DNA of 63,122 nucleotides. Source: a virus. Both the position numbers and the translations under genes were made by a program. The notes under the pieces were generated by a model, which worked only from the letters and a program-made list of their open reading frames with translations, had not been told where the DNA came from and searched no databases. Numbering within the stretch: the first letter of the stretch is position 1; every line of letters starts with the position of its first letter. The stretch spans positions 1-63,122 of the IMG/VR virus record IMGVR_UViG_3300030380_004631; one strand, written 5' to 3'. Positions 42,944 to 49,248 of this stretch are shown in pieces.

Positions 42944-43201
42944 TTATTCTTTACTGATTAGGTTTTTAAGTAATGGTGCAAAGTCATTCAGTAGTTCGTT
43001 TCTGAAATCATCTACAACTCCATTCCCTTGATTTTCAAGTATGAACTTCTCAACACGATTGTACAGTAGCCCATACATTATTTCGTAGTTCATCTCTCTC
43101 TTTGCGTCTGCTGAAATGTTAACATCTGCAATAGAGGTAGGTTTATCTTTACCTAATCGTTCAGCAAGTACATTAGCAATATTAATAATATCATTAGGCA
43201 T
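42944..43201 (-). CDS. Small hypothetical protein, 85 residues
   Basis: Start at ATG 43201 (MPNDIINIANVLAERLGKDK), which has GGAG six bases upstream; a longer ORF start lacks it. Helical, with MNYEIMYGLLYNRVEKFILE and a C-terminal LLNDFAPLLKNLISKE. It overlaps the preceding 107-residue gene by 8 bp. Last gene of a small accessory operon; function unknown. Confidence 0.65.
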   Translation of the reverse strand: MPNDIINIANVLAERLGKDKPTSIADVNISADAKREMNYEIMYGLLYNRVEKFILENQGNGVVDDFRNELLNDFAPLLKNLISKE

Positions 43202-43517
43202 TATTATCTCCAATCGCTTTGTATTCACTATACTCTAATTCAGTTGTGAACTTGTTGAATAAATCGTTGTGTGCAATCTTAAAGTTTGCAGTTTCAAACT
43301 TCTTTCTTTTACGATTTATTTTCTGCAATCCAAAACTATTTCCATTCTCATCTTGAACAATAATTAAGTTTTGGTTTGTTCTATCAAACACATCTACAAT
43401 ATTTTGTTTCAATGTGTCTAACTCTTTAGCTAGTCTATTAGACTTCAGCTTTAGTTGAGCATAAGCAAGGACTTGTTTCTTTTCGTCTTGCTTTAGCTTT
43501 TTTATTGCTTGTGTCAT
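43194..43517 (-). CDS. Hypothetical protein, 107 residues
   Basis: Coiled-coil-like, Lys-rich (KKLKQDEKKQVLAYAQLKLK) followed by a beta segment (NLIIVQDENGNSFGLQKINR) and EYSEYKAIGDNNA. It follows the shared leader (AACTAACCAAAAGGAG) and a TTGCAT-type promoter candidate. First gene of a two-gene unit. No domain recognised. Confidence 0.65.
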   Translation of the reverse strand: MTQAIKKLKQDEKKQVLAYAQLKLKSNRLAKELDTLKQNIVDVFDRTNQNLIIVQDENGNSFGLQKINRKRKKFETANFKIAHNDLFNKFTTELEYSEYKAIGDNNA

Positions 43518-43547
43518 ATTACTCCTTTTGGTTAGTTTGACACCATC

Positions 43548-43575
43548 AACTTATCAAATCTTATCATTTATGCAA
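43548..43575 (-). promoter_or_regulatory. Promoter candidate, TTGCAT-16-TAAGTT
   Basis: Minus-strand TTGCAT (43570-43575) and TAAGTT (43548-43553) with 16 bp between. The -10 is weak. It is followed by the recurrent leader and the gene at 43517. Support comes mostly from several similarly arranged sites in the same region. Confidence 0.4.
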
Positions 43576-43594
43576 TAGCTTATTTATCTTTTTT

Positions 43595-43786
43595 TTAATT
43601 AAGTTTTTTAGGTTTATCATCAATATTATCAGCAATAAATTCTCCTATTATTTTTAATTGGTTAAAAATTAATTTCTCCTGAGCCGTGCCAGACTGGTTA
43701 GTGCTATCCTTACAATTCTTGTTCTGACGAGAACGAGAACGAGGCGAGGCGACATTTGTCGCCTCATCAATTTTATTTTTCGTCAT
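43595..43786 (-). CDS. Small protein containing SRSRS repeat
   Basis: 63 residues from ATG 43786, which overlaps the upstream stop (TAATG). MTKNKIDEATNVASPRSRSR is followed by a Ser/Asn/Gln-rich middle and a helix ending GEFIADNIDDKPKKLN. The PRSRSR segment is encoded by the CTCGTTCTCGT repeat found elsewhere in this region, so the repeat has inserted into or evolved within a gene. Confidence 0.55.
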   Translation of the reverse strand: MTKNKIDEATNVASPRSRSRQNKNCKDSTNQSGTAQEKLIFNQLKIIGEFIADNIDDKPKKLN

Positions 43787-44211
43787 TACCACGAACACCA
43801 ATACTCAACGACTTTCTTTTCATTGATAGCTTGTTCACAGAATTTTAAGAACTGAACATCTTGCTCTTTGTAATCCTTAACACTTTCCTCTTGGAACTGT
43901 TGCCCCCAGAAGAATCCGTCAGTTGCGTGGTAGTCAGAGAAACCTTTTTCAATTTGTTCGGCTAACTCCTTGACGACATCTTCAGTTAAGTAGCAAGGGC
44001 TTTCTTGGTCACCATTAAAACCTAAATGCGAAAGCATACCATCAACTTTTACACTAGGGTTTTGCTCTGCCCATTTCTTTGCCATAAACTGCTGAAGTCT
44101 TGCGTGTTTTCTCCACACGAAAACTTTTGCGTTTTCCTCTTTGTCATCTTCGTAATACTTTTCCCAATTAACTTTATGACCACGAAGATGTGCGTGTTGG
44201 TCTAATCCCAT
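43786..44211 (-). CDS. Conserved phage hypothetical protein, 141 residues
   Basis: MGLDQHAHLRGHKVNWEKYY, VFVWRKHARLQQFMAKKWAE, DGFFWGQQFQEESVKDYKEQ and VVEYWCSW match a small family often found in T7-like and marine phages and sometimes called, without evidence, phosphoglycerate kinase. No kinase motif is visible. It has the leader and AAAGGAG site, and a TTGCAC-type promoter candidate. Confidence 0.72.
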   Translation of the reverse strand: MGLDQHAHLRGHKVNWEKYYEDDKEENAKVFVWRKHARLQQFMAKKWAEQNPSVKVDGMLSHLGFNGDQESPCYLTEDVVKELAEQIEKGFSDYHATDGFFWGQQFQEESVKDYKEQDVQFLKFCEQAINEKKVVEYWCSW

Positions 44212-44242
44212 AACTTTTCTCCTTTTGGTTAGTTAGACCTCT

Positions 44243-44271
44243 GTCTTATCGTATCCTATGCACTAGTGCAA
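44243..44271 (-). promoter_or_regulatory. Promoter candidate, TTGCAC-17-TAAGAC
   Basis: Minus-strand TTGCAC (44266-44271), 17-bp spacer with GGATACGA, TAAGAC (44243-44248), then the shared leader CTAACTAACCAAAAGGAG before the gene at 44211. Spacing is ideal for a sigma70-type promoter. Confidence 0.5.
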
Positions 44272-44393
44272 GTAATATCTTTTAGAATCATTCTAAACTA
44301 GCTACACCATTCGGCATCAGAGCTGAGCTGCGATCCACGACCCTGAAGTTTATAGCTGCACGGATCCAGCTGCAAGTCAAACGAGACGAGAAT

Positions 44394-44498
44394 CTAGAAA
44401 ACATGGGACAAACCGAGAATCAGAAGACCTGTGGTTACCAGGATCCCAGTGGGCCAGAGTAGAAGTAACAAAACATACAGGCCAATGATTAACGACAC
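44394..44498 (-). CDS. Small hydrophobic membrane protein, 34 residues
   Basis: GTG at 44498, TAG at 44394-44396. MSLIIGLYVLLLLLWPTGIL then VTTGLLILGLSHVF: two hydrophobic stretches separated by WPTG, a hairpin membrane peptide. AGGAG lies 11 bases upstream, rather far. The surrounding DNA is GC-rich and repetitive, but the run of hydrophobic codons is unlikely by chance. Function unknown. Confidence 0.55.
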   Translation of the reverse strand: MSLIIGLYVLLLLLWPTGILVTTGLLILGLSHVF

Positions 44499-44531
44499 GA
44501 GGTTACCAGCTCCTGCAGCGTGCTCCTGATG

Positions 44532-44816
44532 CTACTCTTCATCACCGTCCTCCCTAACGACACTGTCCTTCCACGAGAATCCATTCGCAATGCACCTGGC
44601 ACCGGTTCCGCCAGTCAAAGCATACGTCTTTCCTGCTTCAGGTTTATCCTTCTGTACGGCATCCTCCGGGGACCAGCCACCCGGTGGCGTGTTCTCCTTG
44701 TTAATTTTTTTTATTAGCTGCTTGAGCGGCATCTTCTTCTTAGGCTTTTCCGTTACTATGTATTCACATCCATAGTAATCATTCATTTGTTGAATCATTT
44801 TCTTACTTAGTGGCAT
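44532..44816 (-). CDS. Hypothetical protein, 94 residues
   Basis: PLSKKMIQQMNDYYGCEYIV, KKKMPLKQLIKKINKENTPP, GGWSPEDAVQKDKPEAGKTY and TGGTGARCIANGFSWKDSVV, ending in acidic residues. Start supported by AAAGGAG. It is the first gene after promoter TTGACA-17-TATATA and a short form of the shared leader. No family recognised. Confidence 0.62.
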   Translation of the reverse strand: MPLSKKMIQQMNDYYGCEYIVTEKPKKKMPLKQLIKKINKENTPPGGWSPEDAVQKDKPEAGKTYALTGGTGARCIANGFSWKDSVVREDGDEE

Positions 44817-44906
44817 TGGTTCTCCTTTGTTAGTTAGCAGCTCACCCCACCCTTTCGTTTGTTACATAGGCTACTTGTTGATGTGCCAGCGTGATGAGCT
44901 AACCCT

Positions 44907-44935
44907 TATATAAGATACGATGGGATACCTGTCAA
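44907..44935 (-). promoter_or_regulatory. Strong sigma70-like promoter, TTGACA-17-TATATA
   Basis: Minus-strand TTGACA (44930-44935), 17-bp spacer GGTATCCCATCGTATCT, TATATA (44907-44912). Consensus -35 and optimal spacing. The spacer resembles that of the promoter at 45142-45170, so the two are related copies. It would drive the gene at 44816. Confidence 0.75.
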
Positions 44936-45120
44936 CCCTTTATTTTTTTTAATCTCTCTTCAAAAGACCATTTTTTTTCTTCAGGAAGTTCCGTAATTAT
45001 TTGAGCTACCAGCGTGGTGAGCTCCCGAACCTGAGTCTGCAGTCCGTCTAGTTTCTTGTTGTATGTACGAGATCTGTTCTCGCCTCGAACGAGATCCAGT
45101 GCATCGAAATCATGTGCCAT
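44932..45120 (-). CDS. Small coiled-coil protein, 62 residues
   Basis: AHDFDALDLVRGENRSRTYN then KKLDGLQTQVRELTTLVAQI with heptad Leu/Val, ending KKWSFEERLKKIKG. AAGGAG just before the ATG and a consensus promoter upstream mark it as a strongly expressed single gene. The next promoter overlaps its 3' end. Function unknown; possibly a host-directed early protein. Confidence 0.68.
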   Translation of the reverse strand: MAHDFDALDLVRGENRSRTYNKKLDGLQTQVRELTTLVAQIITELPEEKKWSFEERLKKIKG

Positions 45121-45540
45121 ATCTTCTCCTTAGTTGGGCTGACCATACGACATCGTGGGATATCTGTCAACCACAAATTTCCAGCGACCCCCCTGAAGCG
45201 TAACCTTCACCAACTAAGCTGCATGGTTAACTTAAACGAGATTTGTCAGGAACGAGAACGAGATCCAGAACGAGCTTCCAGCATCACGCTGCACAGGCTC
45301 CCGCTGAAGGAACCAGCACCGGGCCGTTATTACTTATAAACGAGAACGAGAACGAGAAACGAGGGTACGAGCTTACGCTTCAGGATCCAGCTGCACCAGC
45401 TCCTGAAGACTGGCCTGAACCTCCGGCCATTTAACAGGGAACGAGAACGAGAAACGAGGTTTCAGTAACCGAGGTTCGGTAAAACCGGACACAGGACACC
45501 TGTACAGTTTGAGTTTTCTCTCCGAGAGGGCCTCATTGCA
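45121..45540. repeat. GC-rich island with CTCGTT tandem repeats
   Basis: Short arrays of AACGAG(A) units appear at about 45236-45272, 45338-45367 and 45438-45458, with single or short copies near 43724-43745, 44378-44392 and 45080-45093. They are mixed with variants of GATCCAGCTGCA and CAGCTCCTG. No convincing gene in 45171-45372. The base composition contrasts sharply with the AT-rich genome. Confidence 0.7.
45142..45170 (-). promoter_or_regulatory. Strong sigma70-like promoter, TTGACA-17-TATGGT
   Basis: Minus-strand TTGACA (45165-45170), 17-bp spacer GATATCCCACGATGTCG, TATGGT (45142-45147), 21 bp before the start of the 62-residue gene. Shares TTGACAG(A/G)TATCCCA with the promoter at 44.9 kb. 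Confidence 0.75.
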
Positions 45541-45780
45541 GATAATAACTATACCACCTGCCTTGACATATTTATTGATCCAAACAACCTGCCACTTATT
45601 TAGCTTAGGATAACTGACATAATCTGATTTTAATTCCATCCAAAATACATTGCTAAAACCAACACAATGTATATCTGGAATACCATTGATTGTACTAGAT
45701 TCTATGCGGGTAAAGAATACATTTTTAATATTCTTTTTTATTCTATTCCACAATAAAGATTCTCTATTTTTAGCTGCCAT
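45373..45780 (-). CDS. PD-(D/E)XK nuclease (VRR-NUC/resolvase-like)
   Basis: 135 residues. RESLLWNRIKKNIKNVFFTR IESSTINGIPDIHCVGFS supplies E and the Asp of GIPD; VFWMELKSDYVSYPKLNKWQ supplies E-x-K and a downstream Gln. This is the PD-(D/E)XK core used by VRR-NUC and Holliday-junction resolvases. The last 30 residues (RLLKPRFSFSFPVKWPEVQA) are encoded by the CTCGTT repeat, so the original C-terminus was probably altered. It may process branched DNA before packaging. Confidence 0.75.
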   Translation of the reverse strand: MAAKNRESLLWNRIKKNIKNVFFTRIESSTINGIPDIHCVGFSNVFWMELKSDYVSYPKLNKWQVVWINKYVKAGGIVIICNEALSERKLKLYRCPVSGFTEPRLLKPRFSFSFPVKWPEVQASLQELVQLDPEA

Positions 45781-45786
45781 TTAAAG

Positions 45787-46086
45787 TCAAGAATTTATCT
45801 TTTTGATACTTACAATAACACTATTTGGTATGATTGTAGTGTTACCAATATCTTCAATCTCTCCCTTATCATTTGAATTATAATCGCCAAATATTCTAGT
45901 CACGCCTTTGGCTTGACTTAATAGATGTCCATTCGTAACACAAGTTGCTAGCTTAGCTTTTTTTAATGAGTCAAAATTTTGCCAACCAGAATCACTAACG
46001 ATGTCATTCCATGTTACAGAAACCATAGGGTATCTATCTTTCCAATGTTTTGCTTTTTTATTAATATTTATTTTTCGTTTCAACAT
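45787..46086 (-). CDS. Hypothetical protein, 99 residues
   Basis: KAKHWKDRYPMVSVTWNDIV, SDSGWQNFDSLKKAKLATCV and TNGHLLSQAKGVTRIFGDYN suggest a small folded protein with a beta-sheet and one Cys. It overlaps the upstream small gene by 26 bp and lies 6 bp before the nuclease. The family is not recognised. Confidence 0.62.
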   Translation of the reverse strand: MLKRKININKKAKHWKDRYPMVSVTWNDIVSDSGWQNFDSLKKAKLATCVTNGHLLSQAKGVTRIFGDYNSNDKGEIEDIGNTTIIPNSVIVSIKKINS

Positions 46087-46222
46087 TTACAATACCTACT
46101 GAAGTGTTAAGTGTTGAGTTATGGATCTCGTTAAAAGCCTTGAGCCAGACAGACCAACTAGCTTTCTTCAATTTGTTCTGCTGTGCTTTCGACAACCTCG
46201 ATGGTCTTTGCGTTATACCCAT
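46061..46222 (-). CDS. Small basic protein overlapping terS
   Basis: 53 residues from the Met at 46222 (MGITQRPSRLSKAQQNKLKK then ASWSVWLKAFNEIHNSTLNT). The start is uncertain: an earlier Met lies at 46267, and a TTG near 46171 would almost remove the overlap with terS. The Trp-containing segment looks like real protein sequence. No family recognised. Confidence 0.5.
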   Translation of the reverse strand: MGITQRPSRLSKAQQNKLKKASWSVWLKAFNEIHNSTLNTSVGIVNVETKNKY

Positions 46223-46688
46223 CGATTTTGTTTGAAAGTTCCTTGAGTTTACTTTCAAGTTCTTCACGCGACATGCCCTCCAACCCGGTTACTTTAACTT
46301 CTTTTCTATCAACATACTGCCCTGCTAATTGGCCAGATCTATATTCAGCATTAATAGCAGCAGCATATTGTTTATCACTCTCTGCACTCAATGCAATTCT
46401 TTCAAGTCTTTTGTAACGCCTAAGGTTATCACCCTCGTACTTCGCACATTCTTCTTTGTAAATTTTGTCCATGTATCTAACAACATGTGGATTAAGTTTT
46501 CTATTTGTTAATCTAGATGCTATGACTGAGTAATCATTATCATTCTTACAATCAAATCCTGCTTCTTTAGCAGCATCAGCTTTTGTAATGTTACCCCAGT
46601 TCTTAACATACACCTCAATGAATTTCTTTTGCTTTAAGGTCAAGTCGTCTTCAGTTCTGAGTTCTTTCTTTTTCAATCCTCTAGTCAT
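46158..46688 (-). CDS. terS: Terminase small subunit
   Basis: 176 residues. LTLKQKKFIEVYVKNWGNIT KADAAKEAGFDCKNDNDY is the DNA-binding helix-turn-helix opening of terminase_2-type small subunits; ASRLTNRKLNPHVVRYMDKI continues it and a coiled-coil oligomerisation region follows (REELESKLKELSNKIDGYNA). It recognises the packaging site. The iteron array directly upstream (46774-46878) is a plausible pac site or operator. Confidence 0.82.
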   Translation of the reverse strand: MTRGLKKKELRTEDDLTLKQKKFIEVYVKNWGNITKADAAKEAGFDCKNDNDYSVIASRLTNRKLNPHVVRYMDKIYKEECAKYEGDNLRRYKRLERIALSAESDKQYAAAINAEYRSGQLAGQYVDRKEVKVTGLEGMSREELESKLKELSNKIDGYNAKTIEVVESTAEQIEES

Positions 46689-46690
46689 AT

Positions 46691-46709
46691 TTCTACTATA
46701 TAGATTATT
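46691..46709. repeat. 19-bp inverted repeat, arm 1
   Basis: TTCTACTATATAGATTATT is exactly the reverse complement of 46919-46937. The arms are 209 bp apart and bracket the GGGACACC array. This arm lies just upstream of terS and overlaps its promoter candidate. Confidence 0.85.
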
Positions 46710-46729
46710 CTAACCTTTTGAAAGTGCAA
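46702..46729 (-). promoter_or_regulatory. Promoter candidate for terS, TTGCAC-16-TAATCT
   Basis: Minus-strand TTGCAC (46724-46729) and TAATCT (46702-46707) with 16-bp spacing, within and next to arm 1 of the 19-bp inverted repeat; the terS ATG is at 46688, giving a very short leader. Confidence 0.45.
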
Positions 46730-46773
46730 CCTAAAACAACCCAAGGTATCTATTTATGCAATATTATTGTTTA

Positions 46774-46878
46774 GGTGTCCCTCAGGGACACCATAGGGAC
46801 ACCACAGGGACACCATTAAAATCGTCTAAAAGCATTGGTATAATTGAATAATAGTCATTCGGGGACACCAGGGACACC
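46774..46878. repeat. GGGACACC iteron array
   Basis: Five direct copies of GGGACACC (46785, 46796, 46807, 46862, 46871) and one inverted copy (GGTGTCCC, 46774-46781). The first three direct copies have an exact 11-bp period and the last two a 9-bp period. The inverted copy and the first direct copy form a hairpin with a three-base loop. I saw no such array elsewhere in the window. Confidence 0.9.
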
Positions 46879-46918
46879 ATATTAGGGTCCGATGTAAAAT
46901 AAAATAATGAAAGGGTAT

Positions 46919-46937
46919 AATAATCTATATAGTAGAA
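46919..46937. repeat. 19-bp inverted repeat, arm 2
   Basis: Exact reverse complement of 46691-46709. Its outward side faces the terminator hairpin at 46990-47026. No transposase lies between the arms. Confidence 0.85.
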
Positions 46938-46983
46938 TTTAATAATTGACCACAAATACAGTAAATGCTACAAATAATCATTC

Positions 46984-47026
46984 AAAAACGCGGCCACCAT
47001 CATCCTTGCAGATATCCGGTGGCCGT
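46984..47026 (-). terminator. Probable rho-independent terminator
   Basis: On the minus strand CGGCCACC (RC of 47018-47025), a 19-base loop, GGTGGCCG (RC of 46991-46998), then CG and five T (46984-46988). The loop is long but the 8-bp GC-rich stem is strong. It would end transcripts from the 47-48 kb operon before the terS regulatory region. Confidence 0.65.
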
Positions 47027-47124
47027 TACCCATTAAAACTTGATCTCTCTGACCGAATACACTAAACTGTTAACTGAGCTTTTTTCATTATTAGCTCTCT
47101 TAGGTTAGTTACCCTGCCAGTTTA

Positions 47125-47505
47125 TTATTCTTTTTTTCTTGGCAGGGTTAACCTGTCAATACCACGCTTAATAATTCTTCTCGATTCTTTGTCATTAGCA
47201 GCTCTATATTTTCTGTATTTATCTCGATACTCCATCCACATTAATTCTGTTTTATTAAATGTAATAGTTTTCTCTTGTCTTAATTTTAAAAATCTTTCTC
47301 TTACAAAGGTAGGGTCCAAATCAGCGTACCAACAAATTTTATCAAAATCTGCGTCACCATTTTTAAACCAATTATAACTATCTTCCTTATTATAAGCGTC
47401 TACCTTACTCGATGTACTAAAGGCACAGTCTTCAAACGCCTGTACAATGATAGCTTGGAACAAGCGTTGCTCTGCATGTTTAACATTTAATATAGCGTGT
47501 GCCAT
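47125..47505 (-). CDS. Hypothetical protein, 126 residues
   Basis: Start taken at ATG 47505 (MAHAILNVKHAEQRLFQAII) immediately after the stop of the 86-residue gene. VQAFEDCAFSTSSKVDAYNK, WFKNGDADFDKICWYADLDP TFVRERFLKLRQEK resembles a DNA-binding helix arrangement, and RIIKRGIDRLTLPRKK is basic. Possibly a transcriptional or replication regulator. Its 3' end lies in a large hairpin (47111-47146). Confidence 0.65.
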   Translation of the reverse strand: MAHAILNVKHAEQRLFQAIIVQAFEDCAFSTSSKVDAYNKEDSYNWFKNGDADFDKICWYADLDPTFVRERFLKLRQEKTITFNKTELMWMEYRDKYRKYRAANDKESRRIIKRGIDRLTLPRKKE

Positions 47506-47506
47506 A

Positions 47507-47767
47507 TCAATGCCCAAAATTTTTAACAAGGTCGGTGAGTAATTCACGATATTGCCGCTGCTCCTTTTTAGGATGCCTCATGGCCATGAGTTCCGTGTAA
47601 TCATCCAGAACACCATTAATGAATCGCATTTTACCTACACCATCTAATGAATCCAGGATCCTATAATGATAGTCAATTAAAGCGTCTATAGTTAGATCAT
47701 CGTCCATAATTACGCGACCGCAGAGTGGGAAAGATATCGATATGGAAAAAACTCTACGGTCACGCAT
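47507..47767 (-). CDS. Small hypothetical protein
   Basis: 86 residues from ATG 47767, overlapping the preceding stop; an alternative start at 47707 (MDDDLTIDALIDYHYRILDS) looks more like the beginning of a folded acidic protein. VGKMRFINGVLDDYTELMAM and KEQRQYRELLTDLVKNFGH are helical. No ribosome-binding site settles the start. Function unknown. Confidence 0.55.
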   Translation of the reverse strand: MRDRRVFSISISFPLCGRVIMDDDLTIDALIDYHYRILDSLDGVGKMRFINGVLDDYTELMAMRHPKKEQRQYRELLTDLVKNFGH

Positions 47768-48014
47768 CTTTATTGTAGACCAGTTTTATGCCTTTAGCCT
47801 TAGCTGCAGCTTTTCTACCTGATCTCCAACACTCCTCAATTATCTCAAGGAATGAAAGACTGAAATTTCCTAAACCAAAATCATTTCCACAATACAACTG
47901 AAACATAAGACTAGTCATTTGATTATATGTCTTCTTGTCTGGACATATAATAACCAATTTTGTTAATGCTTCTCTTAAAGCATCTTCACTAGCTTTATTT
48001 TTCTTTTTAGCCAC
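47760..48014 (-). CDS. Hypothetical protein, 84 residues, GTG start
   Basis: GTG at 48014 with AGGAG four bases upstream is preferred over the longer ORF, whose extra N-terminus lacks such a site. MAKKKNKASEDALREALTKL then VIICPDKKTYNQMTSLMFQL and EIIEECWRSGRKAAAKAKGI. Helical and basic at both ends. First gene after terminator and promoter candidate at 48.1 kb. Function unknown. Confidence 0.62.
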   Translation of the reverse strand: MAKKKNKASEDALREALTKLVIICPDKKTYNQMTSLMFQLYCGNDFGLGNFSLSFLEIIEECWRSGRKAAAKAKGIKLVYNKDA

Positions 48015-48120
48015 AATTCTCCTAATTAATTTAAAAAAATTTGTGCTCGTTGTTCTATGAAAATAAAGTGTTTTTGAAAGCCCCACTTTTTCATTTAGGC
48101 TTAGGAATACGTTATATTGT

Positions 48121-48149
48121 TATTATAAAATTTGTGACCTTATTGCAAC
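48121..48149 (-). promoter_or_regulatory. Promoter candidate, TTGCAA with overlapping -10 sites
   Basis: Minus-strand TTGCAA (48144-48149) followed by TATAAT at 15 bp (48123-48128) or TAATAA at 17 bp (48121-48126). It lies right after the terminator at 48.15-48.18 kb, so it restarts transcription for the 47.1-48.0 kb operon. Confidence 0.5.
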
Positions 48150-48152
48150 ATA

Positions 48153-48178
48153 AAAAAAAGGCCCAGTCTCCCGGGCCT
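48153..48178 (-). terminator. Rho-independent terminator
   Basis: Minus-strand GGCCC, eight-base loop, GGGCC, then eight T (48153-48160). It lies 51 bp beyond the stop of the 71-residue gene and ends the ParB-like operon. Confidence 0.88.
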
Positions 48179-48228
48179 TTTGCGTAATTAGATTAAGGGT
48201 TAACCGTCTGCAGCTCTCAACCTAATTA

Positions 48229-48444
48229 CTATTTACCGTTCAGCAGGACGCGTCCCTGCTTAAGTAAAATCTCTCTCATCTGTGAAACAGATTTGCCTTC
48301 TTTCTTGGCAATTTTACGAATCTCTTCATCAACTAGTTTAGCTATCATATTTCCAGGTCTTCTGAAACCCTCTTTACCCATAGCCCTAATTATACAATAG
48401 GATTCAATATCAACTGCACAAGACTTCCATTTATTTATGTCCAT
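48229..48444 (-). CDS. Small hypothetical protein, 71 residues
   Basis: KWKSCAVDIESYCIIRAMGK then EGFRRPGNMIAKLVDEEIRK and KKEGKSVSQMREILLKQGRV: helical, basic second half, resembling a ribbon-helix-helix or small DNA-binding protein, but no diagnostic motif. One-base overlap with the ParB-like gene suggests joint function, for example as partner of the ParB-like protein. Confidence 0.6.
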   Translation of the reverse strand: MDINKWKSCAVDIESYCIIRAMGKEGFRRPGNMIAKLVDEEIRKIAKKEGKSVSQMREILLKQGRVLLNGK

Positions 48445-49232
48445 TATGCTGCCTCTCGTTTGTCAAAGTCTCTATCCAAAGCAAATTTAAGTAGATCAAT
48501 TTTTTTATCTCTAGTTAATCCACCATTATAAACTTTATCAAACTGTTCTATGTAATCTGAGCTAGATGTTACAGGTAACAACTTACCAGCTTTTGATTTC
48601 ATAGCAGCCTTAAGTCTTTCGAATGAAAACCTAGGGTGTTTGACCATAATTAAATATGCTCTAATTAATTGTCGTTTAAGTTTTTTGCCATTTGGATCTA
48701 TTTGATTTCCAATATAAGTTAACTCTTTAGCAATCTTATCAAACTTTGTGATATTACCTGCAGCAATCTTCCAACTTCCAAGTTTAAACTCTTCAGTTAG
48801 ATCTCTTGCAACAGTTGCTTTGCCAGAAAGTAACGCCAGTGTCTCTGCAACAGGCATTTTATATTCATCCATTTTAGATCGACAGATTTTGTAATCTTGT
48901 CTGTTACGATCGCAATGAAATTTTAAGAAGTTATCTAAGTTCCAGTTCCGTTTTCCGGTATTCATTCTCGCAGTATCTAAAGCATCTTCAGACTCTGAGA
49001 TAATAAAATATACTTCTAAGCCTAAATCTTTTCTAGCTTGTAAAGTATGTTGTCCATCTATAACTTCGTATTTTTTATTTACGATAATAGGTTGCTGCGT
49101 ATCCTTATCAGCAATCAATCTTTTAATTCTCTCTACATGAGTAGAATCAACTTCTCTATTACCTTTTGATTTTCTAAACATCGAATAATCTTTCGTTGAA
49201 TAGAATTTATTTTTTATTTCCTTAGTGCTCAT
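48444..49232 (-). CDS. ParB/Srx-domain protein
   Basis: 262 residues from ATG 49232 (MSTKEIKNKFYSTKDYSMFR), preceded by AAAGGA; the longer ORF start lies in the leader. IADKDTQQPIIVNKKYEVID GQHTLQARKDLGL is the ParB/sulfiredoxin core (the GQHT of the DGxHR-type box), so nucleotide binding or hydrolysis is likely. The helical C-terminal half carries possible DNA-binding segments. No ParA is seen nearby; phage ParB-like proteins often act as nucleases or transcription regulators. Confidence 0.75.
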   Translation of the reverse strand: MSTKEIKNKFYSTKDYSMFRKSKGNREVDSTHVERIKRLIADKDTQQPIIVNKKYEVIDGQHTLQARKDLGLEVYFIISESEDALDTARMNTGKRNWNLDNFLKFHCDRNRQDYKICRSKMDEYKMPVAETLALLSGKATVARDLTEEFKLGSWKIAAGNITKFDKIAKELTYIGNQIDPNGKKLKRQLIRAYLIMVKHPRFSFERLKAAMKSKAGKLLPVTSSSDYIEQFDKVYNGGLTRDKKIDLLKFALDRDFDKREAA

Positions 49233-49248
49233 ATTTATTTTCCTTTGG

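Larger units (their letters stand above)
46689..47124. other. Regulatory region upstream of terS
   Basis: 436 bp without a convincing gene. From right to left it holds a leader-like sequence followed by an 8-codon ORF (MKKAQLTV), a terminator hairpin, arm 2 of the inverted repeat, the iteron array, and the terS promoter with arm 1. A long stretch for this compact genome; good candidate for origin, packaging or operator site. Confidence 0.75.

Noticed and set aside
42776-42961. Plus-strand ORF of 61 codons in the terL upstream region
   Set aside because: TTG start, no ribosome-binding site, covers the perfect hairpins and runs into the end of a minus-strand gene; composition looks like translated repeats.
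44288-44404. Minus-strand ORF of 38 codons following the small membrane protein
   Set aside because: No ribosome-binding site, no recognisable pattern and GC-rich repeat background; kept out although it cannot be excluded.
45243-45434. Plus-strand ORF of 63 codons over the CTCGTT repeats
   Set aside because: The product is translation of the repeat (TRTRSRTS, NENENEK) with no ribosome-binding site, and it overlaps the nuclease gene.
43700-45470. CRISPR array
   Set aside because: CTCGTT units are only 6-7 bp in irregular short runs without spacers of constant length, and no cas genes occur.
46691-46937. Insertion sequence or MITE suggested by the 19-bp inverted repeats
   Set aside because: No transposase ORF, no target-site duplication seen at the outer edges, and the interior is an ordered iteron array with regulatory signals.
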